From Nymphalis io (taxonomy: Eukaryota; Arthropoda; Insecta; Lepidoptera; Nymphalidae), in assembly GCF_905147045.1 (NCBI RefSeq), contig NC_065911.1, forward strand, positions 5,642,001 through 5,706,000: 64,000 nt of DNA, in the 5' to 3' direction. This document shows positions 14,215 to 27,520 of the stretch, one piece after another (the first letter of the stretch is position 1; the number at the start of each line of letters is the position of its first letter). Below the pieces are notes generated by a model that ran no database searches, was not told where the DNA came from, and saw only the letters and a list, made by a program, of their open reading frames with translations. Position numbers and translations under genes: made by a program.

Positions 14215-17200
14215 CGATTTGCTTTTATAAAATTTTATAAAAAAAAAAAACAACTTATGAGTAATGTTTCCAGCATCTGATTTTTACGTTGATTAATTTT
14301 TAAGTTTTCGAGAAAGAATTTAGGTTTAATTGCAACACTGAACAGAGCTGGAAAATGCTACAGTAGTTTAGAAAAAACAGTTAATTTTGATATATTTTAT
14401 AAATCTTTAAAGAGCTATAAAGCCAAACTCAAAAAATATTTTATGAAGTTTTATGAAATAAAAATACCCCTTACCTACACATATTACTTTTAGTTAGGAA
14501 ATTTTAAAAATTGAAGAATTTAATTTAGTTGTTATTTTGTTATTTAAGTTAAAGATGTTTTTTTTTCGTCAATTAGTGATTTATTTTTATTTTTTGGACG
14601 TTAAGTTAGTCTACAATTGTTATATATATATTATAAATTCAATATTTTTTTACATGCAATAAGACAATGTTTTTCTTAATATATAACGTTGGCTTCCTAT
14701 TTGATAAAATAAAATACTAATACGACGCGTTCAATTCCAGGCCATGATAAATATTTGTAAAGTCACTTTCTGTATTCGTTTTGCGTGATATGCGCACGTT
14801 TAATATTTATACATATAAAGATTTTGTACAGTCTATTGTTTTTTTTCTATTAGGAAATATAAGAATAAGGTTAAGGTCGCCTTTGGTGCCAGGTAGAAAA
14901 CGGTCACAAAGGACAAAAAGTAGCGTTTTTTTGTCCGCTTTTTTTTAATCATACGATGCTCGTATAAAGTTTACTGAAGAACCGTGAGCAATAAAATAAG
15001 TGTTTACATTTTCCTTAGTACTTATACGTCATGTTCCAGCGGAAGGACGAACTCACAAAGGTAACAGAAAACAAACATCGCTGCTATACATATATTTGTT
15101 ATTCTAAATAATCATCTTTAAAACATCAATTGTCCTTCCGTAATCCTTAAGTATTTTATATTCTTAATGAATGACAACATGTAAGTTTTATACTTTAATA
15201 ATAAAACAAATGTAATCCAACGCGAAATGTGTTGTAAATTACTGTATAGTTTATTCAAGGGGCGTAGAATTAGGCCGTTACTACTATTTCTGTCCGTCAA
15301 AATGTCATGCAACGGTTGCGCAAACGCATGTCGCTTACGACACTATGAAAGTGGGACTCGTTACAAAAATTAAGATTAATTAGTGAGATGCAATCTTATC
15401 TTTGAACAATTGTCTTGTATGAATCTGTAAGAATGAAAAAGGTTTAAAAACAATGAAAATAAGAATTCTATGTGACTAGGATTCACGTGAAAGTGATGTA
15501 ACTTTTACAAATTATGTTTTTTTTAACGCGTGCAGTTTAAACGATTAAATTAATAAAAAAAAATATATAAATAATAGTAATTTTGTTTTAATTCAAGTGA
15601 ATTGTTATTCGCTTATTTTGTGAAATCATGTGCTCGATTGGATTTCCCATTGGCAACATCTATGGAACCATCTGAAGATTCTCACATGTTAAGATTTTCG
15701 AAAAATCTGCTCTGGCCATGCTATACTGTGACTTCTTTATAAATTTTTGTCACAACAATTAGATAGTACTGAGTAAATAAATAGTCTAAAAATACCACTA
15801 TACTTTCATGTATCTAACTATAGAAATGAACTTCCATTTGAAATTTAATTTACTTTTTAACCACTTAGAGGATGACTTTATAAAAAAAAAATCTTAGTGC
15901 TCATTTACATTACATAAATATTTTCTGTGTTAATTTTTCATGTTTTTCGACCCACTGGTTTATTTTTTTTTAATATTATACAACACTATTAGTTAAATTA
16001 AACAAAAACAGAAAATACAAACTAATGTTTATAATTAAATTAAAACTTTAAATTTTTATTAGCAAATGAAAATTGGTTCTTTTGTTTAATGTACCTATTT
16101 TACTTTACTAATAAAATCTAACAGATTTATTACTTTGTTTCGGTTATTACTACATCTTAGTTATTAAACAAATGATTATATTAAGTGTATAATAGTAATA
16201 AAATATAATGTATAAAAATTGAAAGTAAAATATAGCTTTAAATAACAAAGGCTGTGATTTCTAATCGGTTAGAATTTAAACCGGCTTGAGATAAGATCGG
16301 ATCGACCGCGTTGCAAGATAACTTCGTTTGTTCTAGACAAAGTGTACCCGACGGTCTAGACTCAAACGATCTCTGGTTGAGATGGGATATTAAAGTACTC
16401 GTGTAGAAAGTGTACCAATGATCTTTGGTTTTTAATACGATTTGTTCTCTCGACTTAAGTCTTCGGACATGGAGTTTCTATTAAACATTATTTTTTAGTT
16501 TAGTTTTTTATATCTTGGGATAATGTTACCTTATAAATACTATATATTAATGAATTGTATAATATCCACTCTGAGTATTCATTTGTAATTTATAAAAAAA
16601 AAAAAACTAGAGATTCGAATTGTACATTCCTAAATAAGTCCTTTTCAAATTTAATTTAACAATAAATACTAATTTAGTGCAACGTTTCTGAAATCTAATT
16701 TTTATGTTTCAAACTTAGAAGAAGATATATTAAAATATATATAACCAGTATCGTATTTACAGCCCTCATAGCTAATAAATGTTACCTTACATCCAATGTG
16801 GATTATTCTTCCAATGTTAATTATTATTATTTGGCGTTCTTTAAAATATCTTCAAACTATAATCTAAGTTGAAGAAGTGTGCGTGAATTCAAAATAAGAA
16901 ACCTCTTTATTTATAATATTAATTTTAATAATAAATATACACAAAACTTTAATAACTCACATTATACGCTTCGTAATTGTTTAACAGATGCAGAGTAATA
17001 GTCAAGTGTTTACCTGTAAAAAAATACACATCAAATTAAAAAAAAAATCTCATACATATTATTCAATTTAGTCTATTTCGAAACAAAAAAAAACGTGCGT
17101 AAATGCGATATAAGATTACGTGCTGACGAACATCTCGTCAAGGCTTCTATAATTATTAATAAAACAAATAATACTTTGAGCCTGGTCTCAGATTTAATTC

Positions 17201-17261
17201 AGATAAAAATAATTTCAATGTAATTGGAAACATAATATCACCTCATAGTAGGTTAAATATA
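14215..17261. other. AT-rich intron-like DNA, nothing recognised
   Basis: No repeat family of this window or coding frame is visible in this 3 kb. Confidence 0.45.
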
Positions 17262-17550
17262 TTTTTTTATATAGAATAGGTAGACGGACGAGCATATGGG
17301 CCACCTGATGTCAAGGGAGCACCAACGCTCATAGACATTGGCATTGTAAGAAATGTTAACCATCGCTTACATCGCCAATGCGCCACAAACCTTGGGAACT
17401 AAGATGTTATGTCCCTTGTGCCTGTAATTATACTGGCTCACTCACCCTTCAAACCGGAACACAACAATACCAGGTACGGCTGTTTTGCGGTAGAATATCT
17501 GATGAGTGGGTGGTATCTACCCAGACGAGCTTGCACAAAGCTCTACCATC
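17262..17550 (-). mobile_element. Retroposon family A, full length
   Basis: Near-complete copy with the same order of blocks as the one at 3597, including the T-run at its left edge and GAGCTTGCACAAAGCTCTAC at its right. Confidence 0.85.
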
Positions 17551-18222
17551 ATAAAGGATCTTCCTTGTCTTGGTTTGCAATATCGAATGAAAGAACTTTA
17601 TAATTTCTTTATGTTTTACTTAAACGTAAGTGACATCGATGCTCCTAAACGCATGGCTTGATTTTAGTGCCTATTTTTAATCTCAGCTATATTTATAATG
17701 AACCTGTTCAGCCTATGAACCTATAGATCATCAAGAGATTTTACCTGACTAATTCAAGATACAGACGTGTACATATGTATGTATTTTTTTAAAGTTTAAT
17801 CTTCTCAACCGAATTTAATGTTAATATTAGTAGACTCTGAAGTGTTGCACATTTTAAAACATGAAGCAATTTTTTGTGCGATAGATTTCTGAGAAAACAA
17901 TAATTACGCAATAGTTTAAAAAAACCTAGACCTGCAATACACCAATTTAAAAAGAAAGTCAATGACATAAATCTTATATATAATTATAATAAAACTTCTA
18001 TCGAGGTTTTGTTTCAATCTGTTACATTTCGAGGACTAAGAGTTTTTATAAGTTGGTAAAAAATATTTAAACATTATTTTTATTATTAATGGTTGTAGTG
18101 AAACAGTAATAAACAAAGCATTTTTATGATTTTTGTTTTGCGTTGAAGGATGAGTGTGCCAGAGAAAAACCCTTAGCCCTTGGTTGACAGCGCAATAACG
18201 GTGAAAGGAATAATTTATATTT

Positions 18223-18311
18223 CATGCCAATGTCTATGAGCGGTAGTGACGATTTACCATCAGATCTATTACTCGTCTTCATATCATGATTGTATATTAA
18301 AAAAAAAAAAA
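18223..18311 (+). mobile_element. Retroposon family A, short 3' fragment
   Basis: ATGCCAATGTCTATGAGCGG, TTTACCATCAGATCT, then an A-run. Confidence 0.55.
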
Positions 18312-19166
18312 CAAATTGATTAAAATAACGCCAATTGCTAATAGCTTATTCTACATATCATTTATTATACGTAAGAGCAAACGTAAAGAGTAACCGAGAT
18401 AGGAGACCATGCGTAACGAACTAGTCGATAGATATCAATTAAAAAATCAGTAAACTTTTTCGAAATACACGTTAAATACCTTAGAAATCTTGAAAGGCAA
18501 ACGATCAATCAAAAATCTTTTTTTATTGCGTAATTTGGAATTCACCTTTCTATTTTACAACTTCAAAATTTACTTTAACACGTTTAGATTTGAACAAACT
18601 TACTATGTATTAACATGAAACATTAAATCTTTGTATAAGCTGTTTACACAGATTAACTAAAATTTTAATTGCCTACTTCATATGCATGTCATATTTGAAA
18701 ATTATAATTGAATGAACAATTTGAGAATTTTAAAATAAAAATAAAATTAAAAATTATTTTTAATTGTATAAATATTATCCACTCAACAAAATACATATAT
18801 ATTTATAGCTATATATAACATTGTACACAACGATAATTAATCGTTATTTTCTAATACGTGATTACATAACAACACATTAAAATAATAATAAATATTTTAA
18901 TTATTTGGATAGTATGTTATGTCCTAAAACTTTAGTTACTTAGTTTTCTCTTTGAAGCAATAGGACATCCGTTTCCTATTACATCAGATGCATTAAAAAT
19001 ATCTTTATACCTTTACGTCAAATTGAAAAATGTAAGAGATTTCTTTAAATCCATTTAAAGTTCATACTAAAGACAATAAAATATGCATTTAAAAAGTAAC
19101 TAACCAGTTCTTCTCGGATAAATCCAGTTCGAACCGATTATAGATACACTTTTAATATATATAGTA

Positions 19167-19350
19167 ACGCAACAGCCTGTAAATGTAGTAGGACTGCTGC
19201 CTTCTCTCCTTTTGAGGAGTTATTTAGGAGTTTATTCCACTATGCTTTTCCAACGCGGATTATTAGATACATGTGTACAGATTTTCATCTGATACATGCG
19301 GATTTCATTAAATGTTTTCCTTCTCCGCCGAGCGTGAGATGAATTAATAA
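19167..19350 (-). mobile_element. SINE family B, tail and body part of a split copy
   Basis: Minus-strand tail (CAACAGCCTGTAAATGTAGT) through GCGTGAGATGAATTAATAAT. The head of the same element appears to continue at 19585, with about 234 bases in between. Confidence 0.65.
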
Positions 19351-19584
19351 TCTTTAAAAAATGTTTTATAAACATGATTTTATACATAGATAGTTATGTA
19401 TACACTACTGACCGATGAGAAGTTCATTCGTCACACACGTCACAAAACACCATAGAAAATAATACTCGCTATAACTGAACCAACGTGTAAAATTTCAACT
19501 TAAGATCCTAATGATACAAATTCATGTAACATTTGACCCGAACAAACTAACAAACATTGCTAGTGAAACGGAAGCTTGTAATCA

Positions 19585-19668
19585 CGCAGATTAAGCACAT
19601 AAAAATTCAGAAGACACACATGAGATTCAAAACCAAACAGTGTTTTAACCATTCGGCTCGTCTCTTAA
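19585..19668 (-). mobile_element. SINE family B, head part of a split copy
   Basis: AGATTAAGCACATAAAAATT followed by a decayed tRNA-like head ending ACCATTCGGCTCGTC. It is in register and orientation to be the rest of the copy at 19167-19350. Confidence 0.55.
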
Positions 19669-20864
19669 CTTAAGCTTAATATATGTATATACTCATATAT
19701 ATAATGTAAGTTATTTCTATCTTATTCAAGTAAGCATTTTAAAGTCGTGTCTACACTTAAGAGTACAAAAGATCGCTATATTCGGATACGCGGGCTACAC
19801 TGTAAACAAACAATCGATCGACGTCTGATTGATACCGACCGGGCTCTGGAGGGACATGATATCCGTTTCCGATCACATATGACGCATGTATATTAATATC
19901 GTCGTTACGTTTCTTGTAAATCTATAAAAAAAAATCTTAAATTTTTTAATCTAATATATAAATATATTTTATTCAACATTACGAACCGATGGTAACTTTA
20001 TATTCGATTTTTATTGTAAAATGAATATTGTAAGTGCTAGTAAGACCATAATTAAATTAAATAAATTTTATGTTTAATGTAAATCATTTTATATCAATTG
20101 GCTATTAAATTAAATAAAAATTCACCGTGACGACTGTTTTTAAAATAAAATTGTTTAATCTTATTAACATTCATATGATCAGACTTCAAGATTTAATAAA
20201 TATCGAGTTTATATAAATAGTAAGCTTATAAAAAAAATTAGCTATTTCATTTTTTATTATGTCCAACATTTTATTTCTTTTTTGAAGTAGTCTATTGAGT
20301 CGGCAAACCCTTTGTTATAAATACGATTTCCAATTTCTTTTAATATACAATATATTTTTATTTCTATGCTAAATTGTATTTACATTCATAATATTAAAGC
20401 AATTAGTGTAAAAAAACCATACATTGTTTTACTCACACTGATTAATTCCTATTATAAAATTAGAAATTTAACTGCGAATGTCAATGTATGACTAACATGC
20501 AAATTTTATTTTTTTCTAGAATATATATACGTTCTAATGCATATAAATAATGTCAGTTAGACATAAATCGTCTAAACAAAAGCGATTTAAATATAACGAT
20601 TCCGGCAATTGTTTCCAACCGGACGGAACAATGGAAGGAAAAAGCTTTTACGTATATTAACATTTAACAGACTTTCTTTTGAAATATATTGATTTCCGTC
20701 ATATATTATTTATATATTAATTTAATTATTATTCTTTTCAATATAATAAACATGGTAAAGTTTTTGACCATGAACATAATGGTGACATCATCTCTGTATA
20801 AAGAACACTTGCAGACGGCCAGAATAATAGTCAGAACGCGCTGCAACAACAAAGGCAAAGCAAG

Positions 20865-20935
20865 ACAAAGGTCTCCTTATTAAGAAGATGGTCTGGACTT
20901 CTGGAGGTTATTCCACCACGCTGCTCTACTATGAA
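20865..20935 (-). mobile_element. SINE family B, tail fragment
   Basis: Contains GGTTATTCCACCACGCTGCT and neighbouring tail bases only. Confidence 0.5.
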
Positions 20936-22469
20936 TAATTGAAAAAAATAACCATGTCATACACATGCAGACTAAACGCTTTAAAAAATAATAATAATAA
21001 AACAGTGGTCCTAGATTCAAACCAGCTATATTGACTGTTAATATTCTACGAGTTCTAACAACTTTGCTACAAAGAAAATAATAAATACCATATAATTTTA
21101 AACGTCAGTCATAACCGAGGTTAGTACAGCCATATTACGGTCAAATAAATAAAGGCATGCGCAATCATATGAAGAGGTACGGACAATGAAATAGCCCTTA
21201 AGAACTACTATTTAAAGACGAGATTTCTTAGATGAATAAATTAATGATACTTTATGAATACAGGCTGATGTGAAGTGACAGATAGCAACAATCAATTGGT
21301 GGGAGCACCATTTGACCGTTTCAGTAAAGAGCCCAGACAATATCCAAACTAGAAATGGCACCGAGCTTAGGTATAACTTATTATTGAAATGAAAAAAATT
21401 GATTTAAGTTCGTGATATGAGTGTGAATGGATTGAAAATTATAAACCAAAAATAAAGTACGATATCACAAAGGACACCAACAAACAATTCCTATTGGAGG
21501 TTAATTTTCATTTGAGACGGACGGTGTTGCAAAAAAATCAATATATTTTATAAACTTACAAATTGCTGCGCGTGTTTTTATCTACGTTAAGCGTTATTGC
21601 TCTATAATTGGTTCGCAGATAACCTTTTTAAAAAAATGATACATTGAAAAAAAAATACATTAAAAATTATAAACAGTTTCGACTGTTCGATTCCAAGATT
21701 AACGCGTTCAAATAAACAAAAATCTTTTTTGATTTATCTTATCTTACAATATTAAATGAGCAATTCTTGTAATATTATATATATTTCCTGTCTCGGAAAC
21801 GGTTTAACGATTTGGCTCAAATATTGAAGGTTAAGCTTATTAAGTTTATCCATATAATATAAATATCTCATAAAAAAATGTAATTTTTAAACGACGATTA
21901 AACAAGTTAGTCTCGATCGCCCAGGTACTTACTACCAGGTACACTTACTATTTATAAGTATTTTTATTAAATGCTTTGAACTGGATTTCAGTGTTAGAGA
22001 CATAAATAAGTATTAATCAAATTTACTAGTTCATAATATTAACGCAATATGTGTACTTGCCACTTCTAAAGGACTTTTCCTTCCGTGGTTGAAATGGTAA
22101 CGTAAAACGAACAATACGATGTACTATAAATACCTAATGGATTCTAAAAACGTGAGCCAACGTATTTTATATTAGCATAAATTGTACGTTATATCTTCTC
22201 TCGAACGCTTCTTGAGGTACATTAAATGCTAAAGCTTGAAGATATTCGATAGTGTTCCGAAAATATAATTAGTAAAAACATAATGTATTAGGATAAGAAT
22301 TTATTTTTTGTAAACGAAACATGATATATATAAAAAAACCGCTGAATTTGCTGGCTGGGTGTTACTTTTCCGAACCGGTGGTAGTTTCTAGTTTGACTAT
22401 CAATAAGCAAGTGTAATGCTTCAATGTTGAATATAGTATTTTGATTTTAAGAAGTTATTATTAAGAAGA

Positions 22470-22620
22470 GAGGAACGGGTAGTACATAAAAAAGAAGCCT
22501 ATATCCGCCCTTCGAAATCAAGCTTGCTACATACCAAATTCTATTAAAATCGGTTCAGTGGTTTAGCCTTGAAAGCTTAACAGACAGACCAAGTTATTTT
22601 CGCATTTATAATATTAGTAT
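22470..22620. mobile_element. Helitron-like fragment (family H), reversed
   Basis: AAATCGGTTCAGTGGTTTAG, CCTTGAAAGC, and the end TTTTCGCATTTATAATATTA. Well preserved. Confidence 0.6.
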
Positions 22621-23181
22621 GTTCCAATTATACAGAAAAAATATGTTAAAAAAATAACATTACATATAAGCTTTTGTTTAACTTCTTCAATTTTAAAACT
22701 AGTTCTATCCAGTTTCCTATCCTACTTATGCTCAAATTTTACACAAACATATGGTGGGTAATAGTGATATTAGAATCATGTACATAATAAATTTTATTCA
22801 TTTTATTATTATACACGGATTTTAAAAATAAATAAAAAGTGGCTTTTAACTGTATCTCTCCTTCCTTTTCGAACCAACGGTATTTATTCACGAATTCATA
22901 CTGTCATATGCAGTTACTTGATTTGAAAACAATTAGAATTTAAAAAAGTAGACTATACAATATTAAAAAAGTTTACACCATGGAGTTTTTGCGTCCGACT
23001 CCAATCCATTTTTTTATGGTAAGACAATGTATAAACAATTATATTTCTGGTTGGATTTCATTAGGATTTCGAATCGTGACTACATTCGTGACTGAGCGGA
23101 CGAAATAAACGTTATGCCCATTAAAATAGTGGTTTTCAATTATTCAACCTTGGATGCAATTTTATTATATATTATTCTTTA

Positions 23182-23222
23182 ATATAAATTGTATATAAGT
23201 ATAACTTATATACAATTTATAT
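23182..23222. repeat. Perfect 19 bp inverted repeat, 3 base loop
   Basis: ATATAAATTGTATATAAGT (23182-23200) faces its exact complement (23204-23222). AT-rich hairpin or cruciform candidate in otherwise featureless DNA. Confidence 0.75.
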
Positions 23223-23348
23223 AGTTTTTATTTATATATTTTTTACAGCTATTAATGTGGCCATGAAGATTTGCACAAATAAAAAATATTAACTATTCCT
23301 TATACCGTTAATGATCGTCAAGTCGATACACGGGTATACAAGAACAAG

Positions 23349-23460
23349 TAACAGCCTGTGAATGTCCCACTGCTGGGCTAAAGCCTCCTCTCCCTTTTTA
23401 AGGAGAAGGTATGGAGCTTATTCCACCACGCTGCTCCAATGCTGGTTGGTGGAACGGGTA
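23349..23460 (-). mobile_element. SINE family B, tail fragment
   Basis: GTAACAGCCTGTGAATGTCC to CCAATGCTGGTTGGTGGAAC, well preserved, then similarity fades. A second, scrambled trace (GAGGAAACCTGCATATGTC) is seen at 23676-23775. Confidence 0.75.
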
Positions 23461-24542
23461 TATAAAAATAACTAATTTAAATTGATATCCTTCTGACAGA
23501 TTTCGGGACTGCACATATGCATTAATTGTGTATATGTGTATTCATAGCCACAAGGCACCGTTTTGCCCTCACTCAAAAATTCAACGAAACAACAAATTCA
23601 ACCGTTCCATTGTGCAAAGAATTCAGGCGTAGGAACAGCTTTACTATCACCGTTTAATACCATTTTACCCAACGTGAGGAAACCTGCATATGTCGGGCGA
23701 GTGTCTGTCACATGAGTATCCCACCAACACGCGTTGAAGCTTATTCCACTAGCGTGATGGAATGCCAGTTCCCAATAAAAAAATAGAGAAGTTGAACATT
23801 TCAATATCGCAACAAAGATTACCAATTAACAATTAATTACAAAATTGTTGATATAGTGGCCAAATGCAACGAAAACAATGTTGAAGTTATTATTCTTGTA
23901 ACCTTTAAATGCTAAACACAACAACGTGTTGCATCTATTGTTGTTAAATAATTTCGTACAATATTTACCGAAGTCAAGGTTGCATATTGTAATTATTATT
24001 GCCTTCGCATGTCTAATACAGCATTGATGTTATTATATGTTATGGCGCTTGTTCCTGTTTGCAATTCTAAACATCTTACACTAAAATTATGATTTAATTT
24101 AAATTTATTATCATTCTTTTGTTTAATGCGAAATTTATTGAGTGATTTGAAACAATCTCCAATACAATATAAAAGAAACATCCAGCATATTGAAATGAAA
24201 TATTTATAAATCATTCACAAAAATCAGAGTCGACGTTGATTTAAAGATGAAGAAAAAACGATGTATGATCTAAAAAAAAAAACTGGTACGCGTCGAATTG
24301 TAAACGAGATCAGGCCAATTAACGGATTCTCTTTCGTATGTGCTTTGTATGATTGAGATACATCGATACAATACGCCTACAATACGATGTAACCAGGTCG
24401 TATAAACGTGCTAAAAAAAACCTTAGAATTATTATCAATTGAGATGCTTTATGAATCTTCTTAACTAGGTCAAAGAATACTAATTAATATAAAATATTAA
24501 AGTTCATCATTTAAATCGTCTTTATTTCGTAGTGTTAAAATA

Positions 24543-24854
24543 CAGTAACAGTACAGTAACAGCCTGTAAATGTCCCACTGCTGGGCTAAGGCCTCCTCTC
24601 CCTTTTTTGAGGAGAAGGTTTGGAGCTTATTCCACCACGCTGCTCCAGTGCGGGTTGGTAGAATACACATGTGGCAGAATTTCGATTAAATTAGACACAT
24701 GCAGGTTTCCTCACGATGTTTTCCTTCACCGAAAAGCACGAGATGAATTATAAACAGAAATTAAGCACATGTAAATTCAGAGGTGCTCGCCCGTTTTGAA
24801 CCCACGTTCATCGGTTAAGATTCACGCGTTCTTACCACTGGGCCATCTCGACTA
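24543..24854 (-). mobile_element. tRNA-headed SINE family B, full length
   Basis: Full-length minus-strand copy, flanked by TAAAATA at 24536-24542 and 24855-24861. The tail unit CAGTAACA is partly duplicated (ACAGTAACAGTACAGTAACA). Confidence 0.87.
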
Positions 24855-25570
24855 TAAAATAAATATATAAATAATATCGTTACTAAAACTGACAAAGTCT
24901 GAAGCAACAACATGGAACAAAAGTAACTTAGCAGAACTTAACTTCAGAACCAACCTATTTTTTTCTTCAACTCTAAGGGAGGTTGATATTGTTTCTAACT
25001 GTTTTTTTTTAAATTAATTTTAAACACTTAATATTTCATCTTAATATATTATTTATAAATTTTTATTAATATAAGCCCTATAAAATTATCTTTTTTTTTG
25101 GGTTTTCATTTGTTTTGTTCATATTATTTAAGGTAAAAAAAAAACTATTTTTATATCTATAATTTCCCAAGAGGCTCGATTCCTTTTGGATCACTTCAAA
25201 CAAAGCAAGCCGTGAAAACAACTATCTACTATAAATCTTAGTGATTTCTTGAAATAATGTCATCGGTAACGATAATGCGAAGTGACCTACAAAGCAAGCG
25301 AAATGGAACGTATCGGATACAAATAACGCAATATACACCTTTAAGTAAGGTTAAGGTACGCAATAATATACGATTTTTTTATCTTTTCAATTACGAACAA
25401 GTGACACAGTTTTCAATTCGAAGAGTTTTTTTAGATACTCTTACGTAACATATTAAAAATTACAAAGGGTTTTTTTACAAGTTTTTTTTTTACAATTAAT
25501 GTTCGTGATCTTTATTTTTTTTTTATTAATTAATTAAAATTAATTACTCATCATCTCGTAGAATTGCTGA

Positions 25571-25705
25571 TCTTGTTGAAAGTTGTTTTGCGAGTGATTA
25601 GTAAAACAATGCTGTGTCTTCTTCTTTCGAATGTCAAATCAATAATGACAGAAAGAGCGAAATCACTGTTCAACTTTAGTAAGCCGCTAAGCAACTTTTA
25701 TAAGG
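25571..25705. mobile_element. Foldback MITE-like repeat (family E), copy 3
   Basis: Left arm AAGTTGTTTTGCGAGTGATT, centre TTCGAATGTCAAATCAATAA, right arm GCCGCTAAGCAACTTTTATA then AGG. The 82-codon open frame across it is not evidence of a gene. Confidence 0.6.
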
Positions 25706-26340
25706 CCGTAAGTATTTTGTTATCAAAGATGTTACTTCGATCATTGGTAGTATTTTCATTCGGAAGCATCACATCATCTTATATTTTACCGCCTAGACAG
25801 TTGAAAAAATGATTTGGTATTTTTCCAGGTAAAAAGAACATTTATCAGGCATGATGACATGGCTAATTTTCCTTCCTTCTTTGATAAAAAACAGCATAAA
25901 AAATAAAAAAAAGACCCAAGTCGTATGTCAATCAACCCAATAGCACAGGTCGTGTGGGTTTGACATTAACCCACTTTAAAATCCCGTGGGAGGCAATTTT
26001 AAACATACGATTAGAAAAAAAACCGCCAACGTTTTGTTTGCACTACGTATAGGCAACGGTTAAGAATAAGTGCGGCATTGGATTAACTAAACGCGATTGA
26101 CGGTGACTAATAACAGTAATTTTACGCGTGGGTGGGAAATGCAGTGTGCAGATGTCCTAAATTCTTGGCTAGATTGACACAGATTTAGCAGTGTATAGCT
26201 GAAGGATTGCGTTTTACGAAGTCACAGTTCTACGACAATTTAACATACCGTTGAAGCTGTAGCTATCATATATATTTATAAACATTCTAAGCTTTAAAAA
26301 TAAACTAAATACCAAAAATAAAAATGCATTTGCCTCTAGA

Positions 26341-26343
26341 CAT

Positions 26344-26381
<38 letters not shown>

Positions 26382-26683
26382 ATCAGCCAAAAGACGTCCA
26401 CTGCTGGACAAAGGCCTCCCCCAAGGATTTACACGTTGGTCGATCCTACGCTGCCCGCATCCAACGGCTTCCCGCGACTCGTTCTAAGTCGTCAGTCCAC
26501 CTTGTAGGGGGCCTGCCCACGCTGCGTCTTCCGGTTCGTGGTCGCCACTCGAGAACCTTTCTGCCCCAGCGGCCGTCGGTTCTGCGAGCAATGTGCCCCG
26601 CCCTCTGCCACTTCAATTTAGCAATTCTTCGGGCTATGTCGGTTACTTTGGTTCGCCTGCGGATTTCTAGTCGAGTCTTCTAA
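26341..26683 (-). mobile_element. RTE-clade LINE, 3' end fragment with (TCA)12 tail
   Basis: Read on the minus strand it encodes the RTE C-terminus (IRRRTKVTDIARR, AGHIARRTDGRWG, GRPPTRWTDD, GEAFVQQW) and ends at 26345-26380 in twelve TCA units (TGA on the element strand), as RTE 3' ends do. It joins the CR1-like LINE at about 26684 on its 5' side. The serine-rich plus-strand frame here is only the reverse reading of the microsatellite and LINE. Confidence 0.88.
26345..26380. repeat. (TCA)12 microsatellite
   Basis: Twelve perfect TCA units at the 3' end of the minus-strand RTE fragment, so it is the element's tail rather than an independent microsatellite. Confidence 0.9.
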
Positions 26684-27298
26684 CATCCGAGGACTCCACG
26701 CTAACCTCAACGCTGTCCACCACCATCTCGAGACAGCACGGCCAGCAATGTTGTTTCTCACGGAGACGCAAATACTCTGCCCTGCCGACACCAGCTACCT
26801 TAACTATCCCGGCTACATGCTTAAAGAATCTTTTAAAGCGAAAGCCGGAGTATGTTTGTTCATCAGGGCGGATGTTTGTTGTCACCGATTGCGCTGCTTG
26901 GAGGACCCCTCCTTCTCCATGTTGGTGGTACGTGTGGACCTGGTTCGTCAGAGTCGAGTCTACGTGTGCCTCTAAGACCACGCGAGCTGGTTCTCGATGT
27001 CACCGCCTAACTGTGACATCAATTCCATCGCGCACAAAGAAATTTGGCAACTTCTTTCTTTGTCGCACTACCAAAAAATGGAATTCCTTACCAGCTCACG
27101 TGTTCCCCTCCTCTTACAACCCGGGTTCCTTCAAACGAGGCGTGAAGAGGCATCTTGCGGGCTGGCAAGGCGGGGACGGCTAGTACAGAACATTCTTCCC
27201 GACTGTACTGGCCGTCGTCGCGTTTGGACTCTACTATCACTTACCATCAGGTGGAGTAGAGTCATTTGCCATCCCGGGGCATATAAAAAAAAAAAACA
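26684..27298 (+). mobile_element. CR1/Jockey-like LINE, internally deleted
   Basis: The 5' part (about 26684-26973) encodes the start of an APE-type endonuclease: SSNIRGLHANLNAVHHHLET, LFLTETQI (Glu of the metal site), SYLNYPGYML, AGVCLFIR and RVYVCL. The sequence then jumps to the element's last residues (SRTKKFGNFFLCRTTKKWNSLP..., SFKRGVKRHL), a stop at 27181, a short 3' UTR and an A-run at 27286-27298. Almost the whole reverse transcriptase is missing while both ends are kept. It lies between two fragments of an RTE LINE on the opposite strand. Confidence 0.82.
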
Positions 27299-27520
27299 CC
27301 CTTCTTAAAGAAAAGTACCACCACACTTCTGTGCCATACCTTTGGCGTTTGACCTTTGGCTATGACGGAGTTAAAAAGCCTCTGAAGAGCCCTGAGGATC
27401 GGTGTACCACCCGCCTTCAGAAGCTCGGCTGTAATACCATCATTACTAGGTGCCTTGTTGTTTTTGAGTTGTTCGAGAGCCATTCTAATCTCGAAAAGAC
27501 TGACGTCCTGAAAATCTTAG
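27299..27520 (-). mobile_element. RTE-clade LINE, start of the reverse transcriptase domain
   Basis: Minus-strand frame FEIRMALEQLKNNKAPSNDG, then ITAELLKAGG, LFNSVIAKGQTPKVWH and VVVLFFKKG, the conserved entry to the RTE reverse transcriptase domain. It breaks at KKG, where the A-tail of the CR1-like LINE begins. Together with 26341-26683 it suggests one RTE copy that has lost its middle. Confidence 0.85.

Noticed and set aside
26324..26683. Serine-rich 119-codon frame on the plus strand
   Set aside because: It is the reverse reading of the (TCA)12 tail and the RTE C-terminus.
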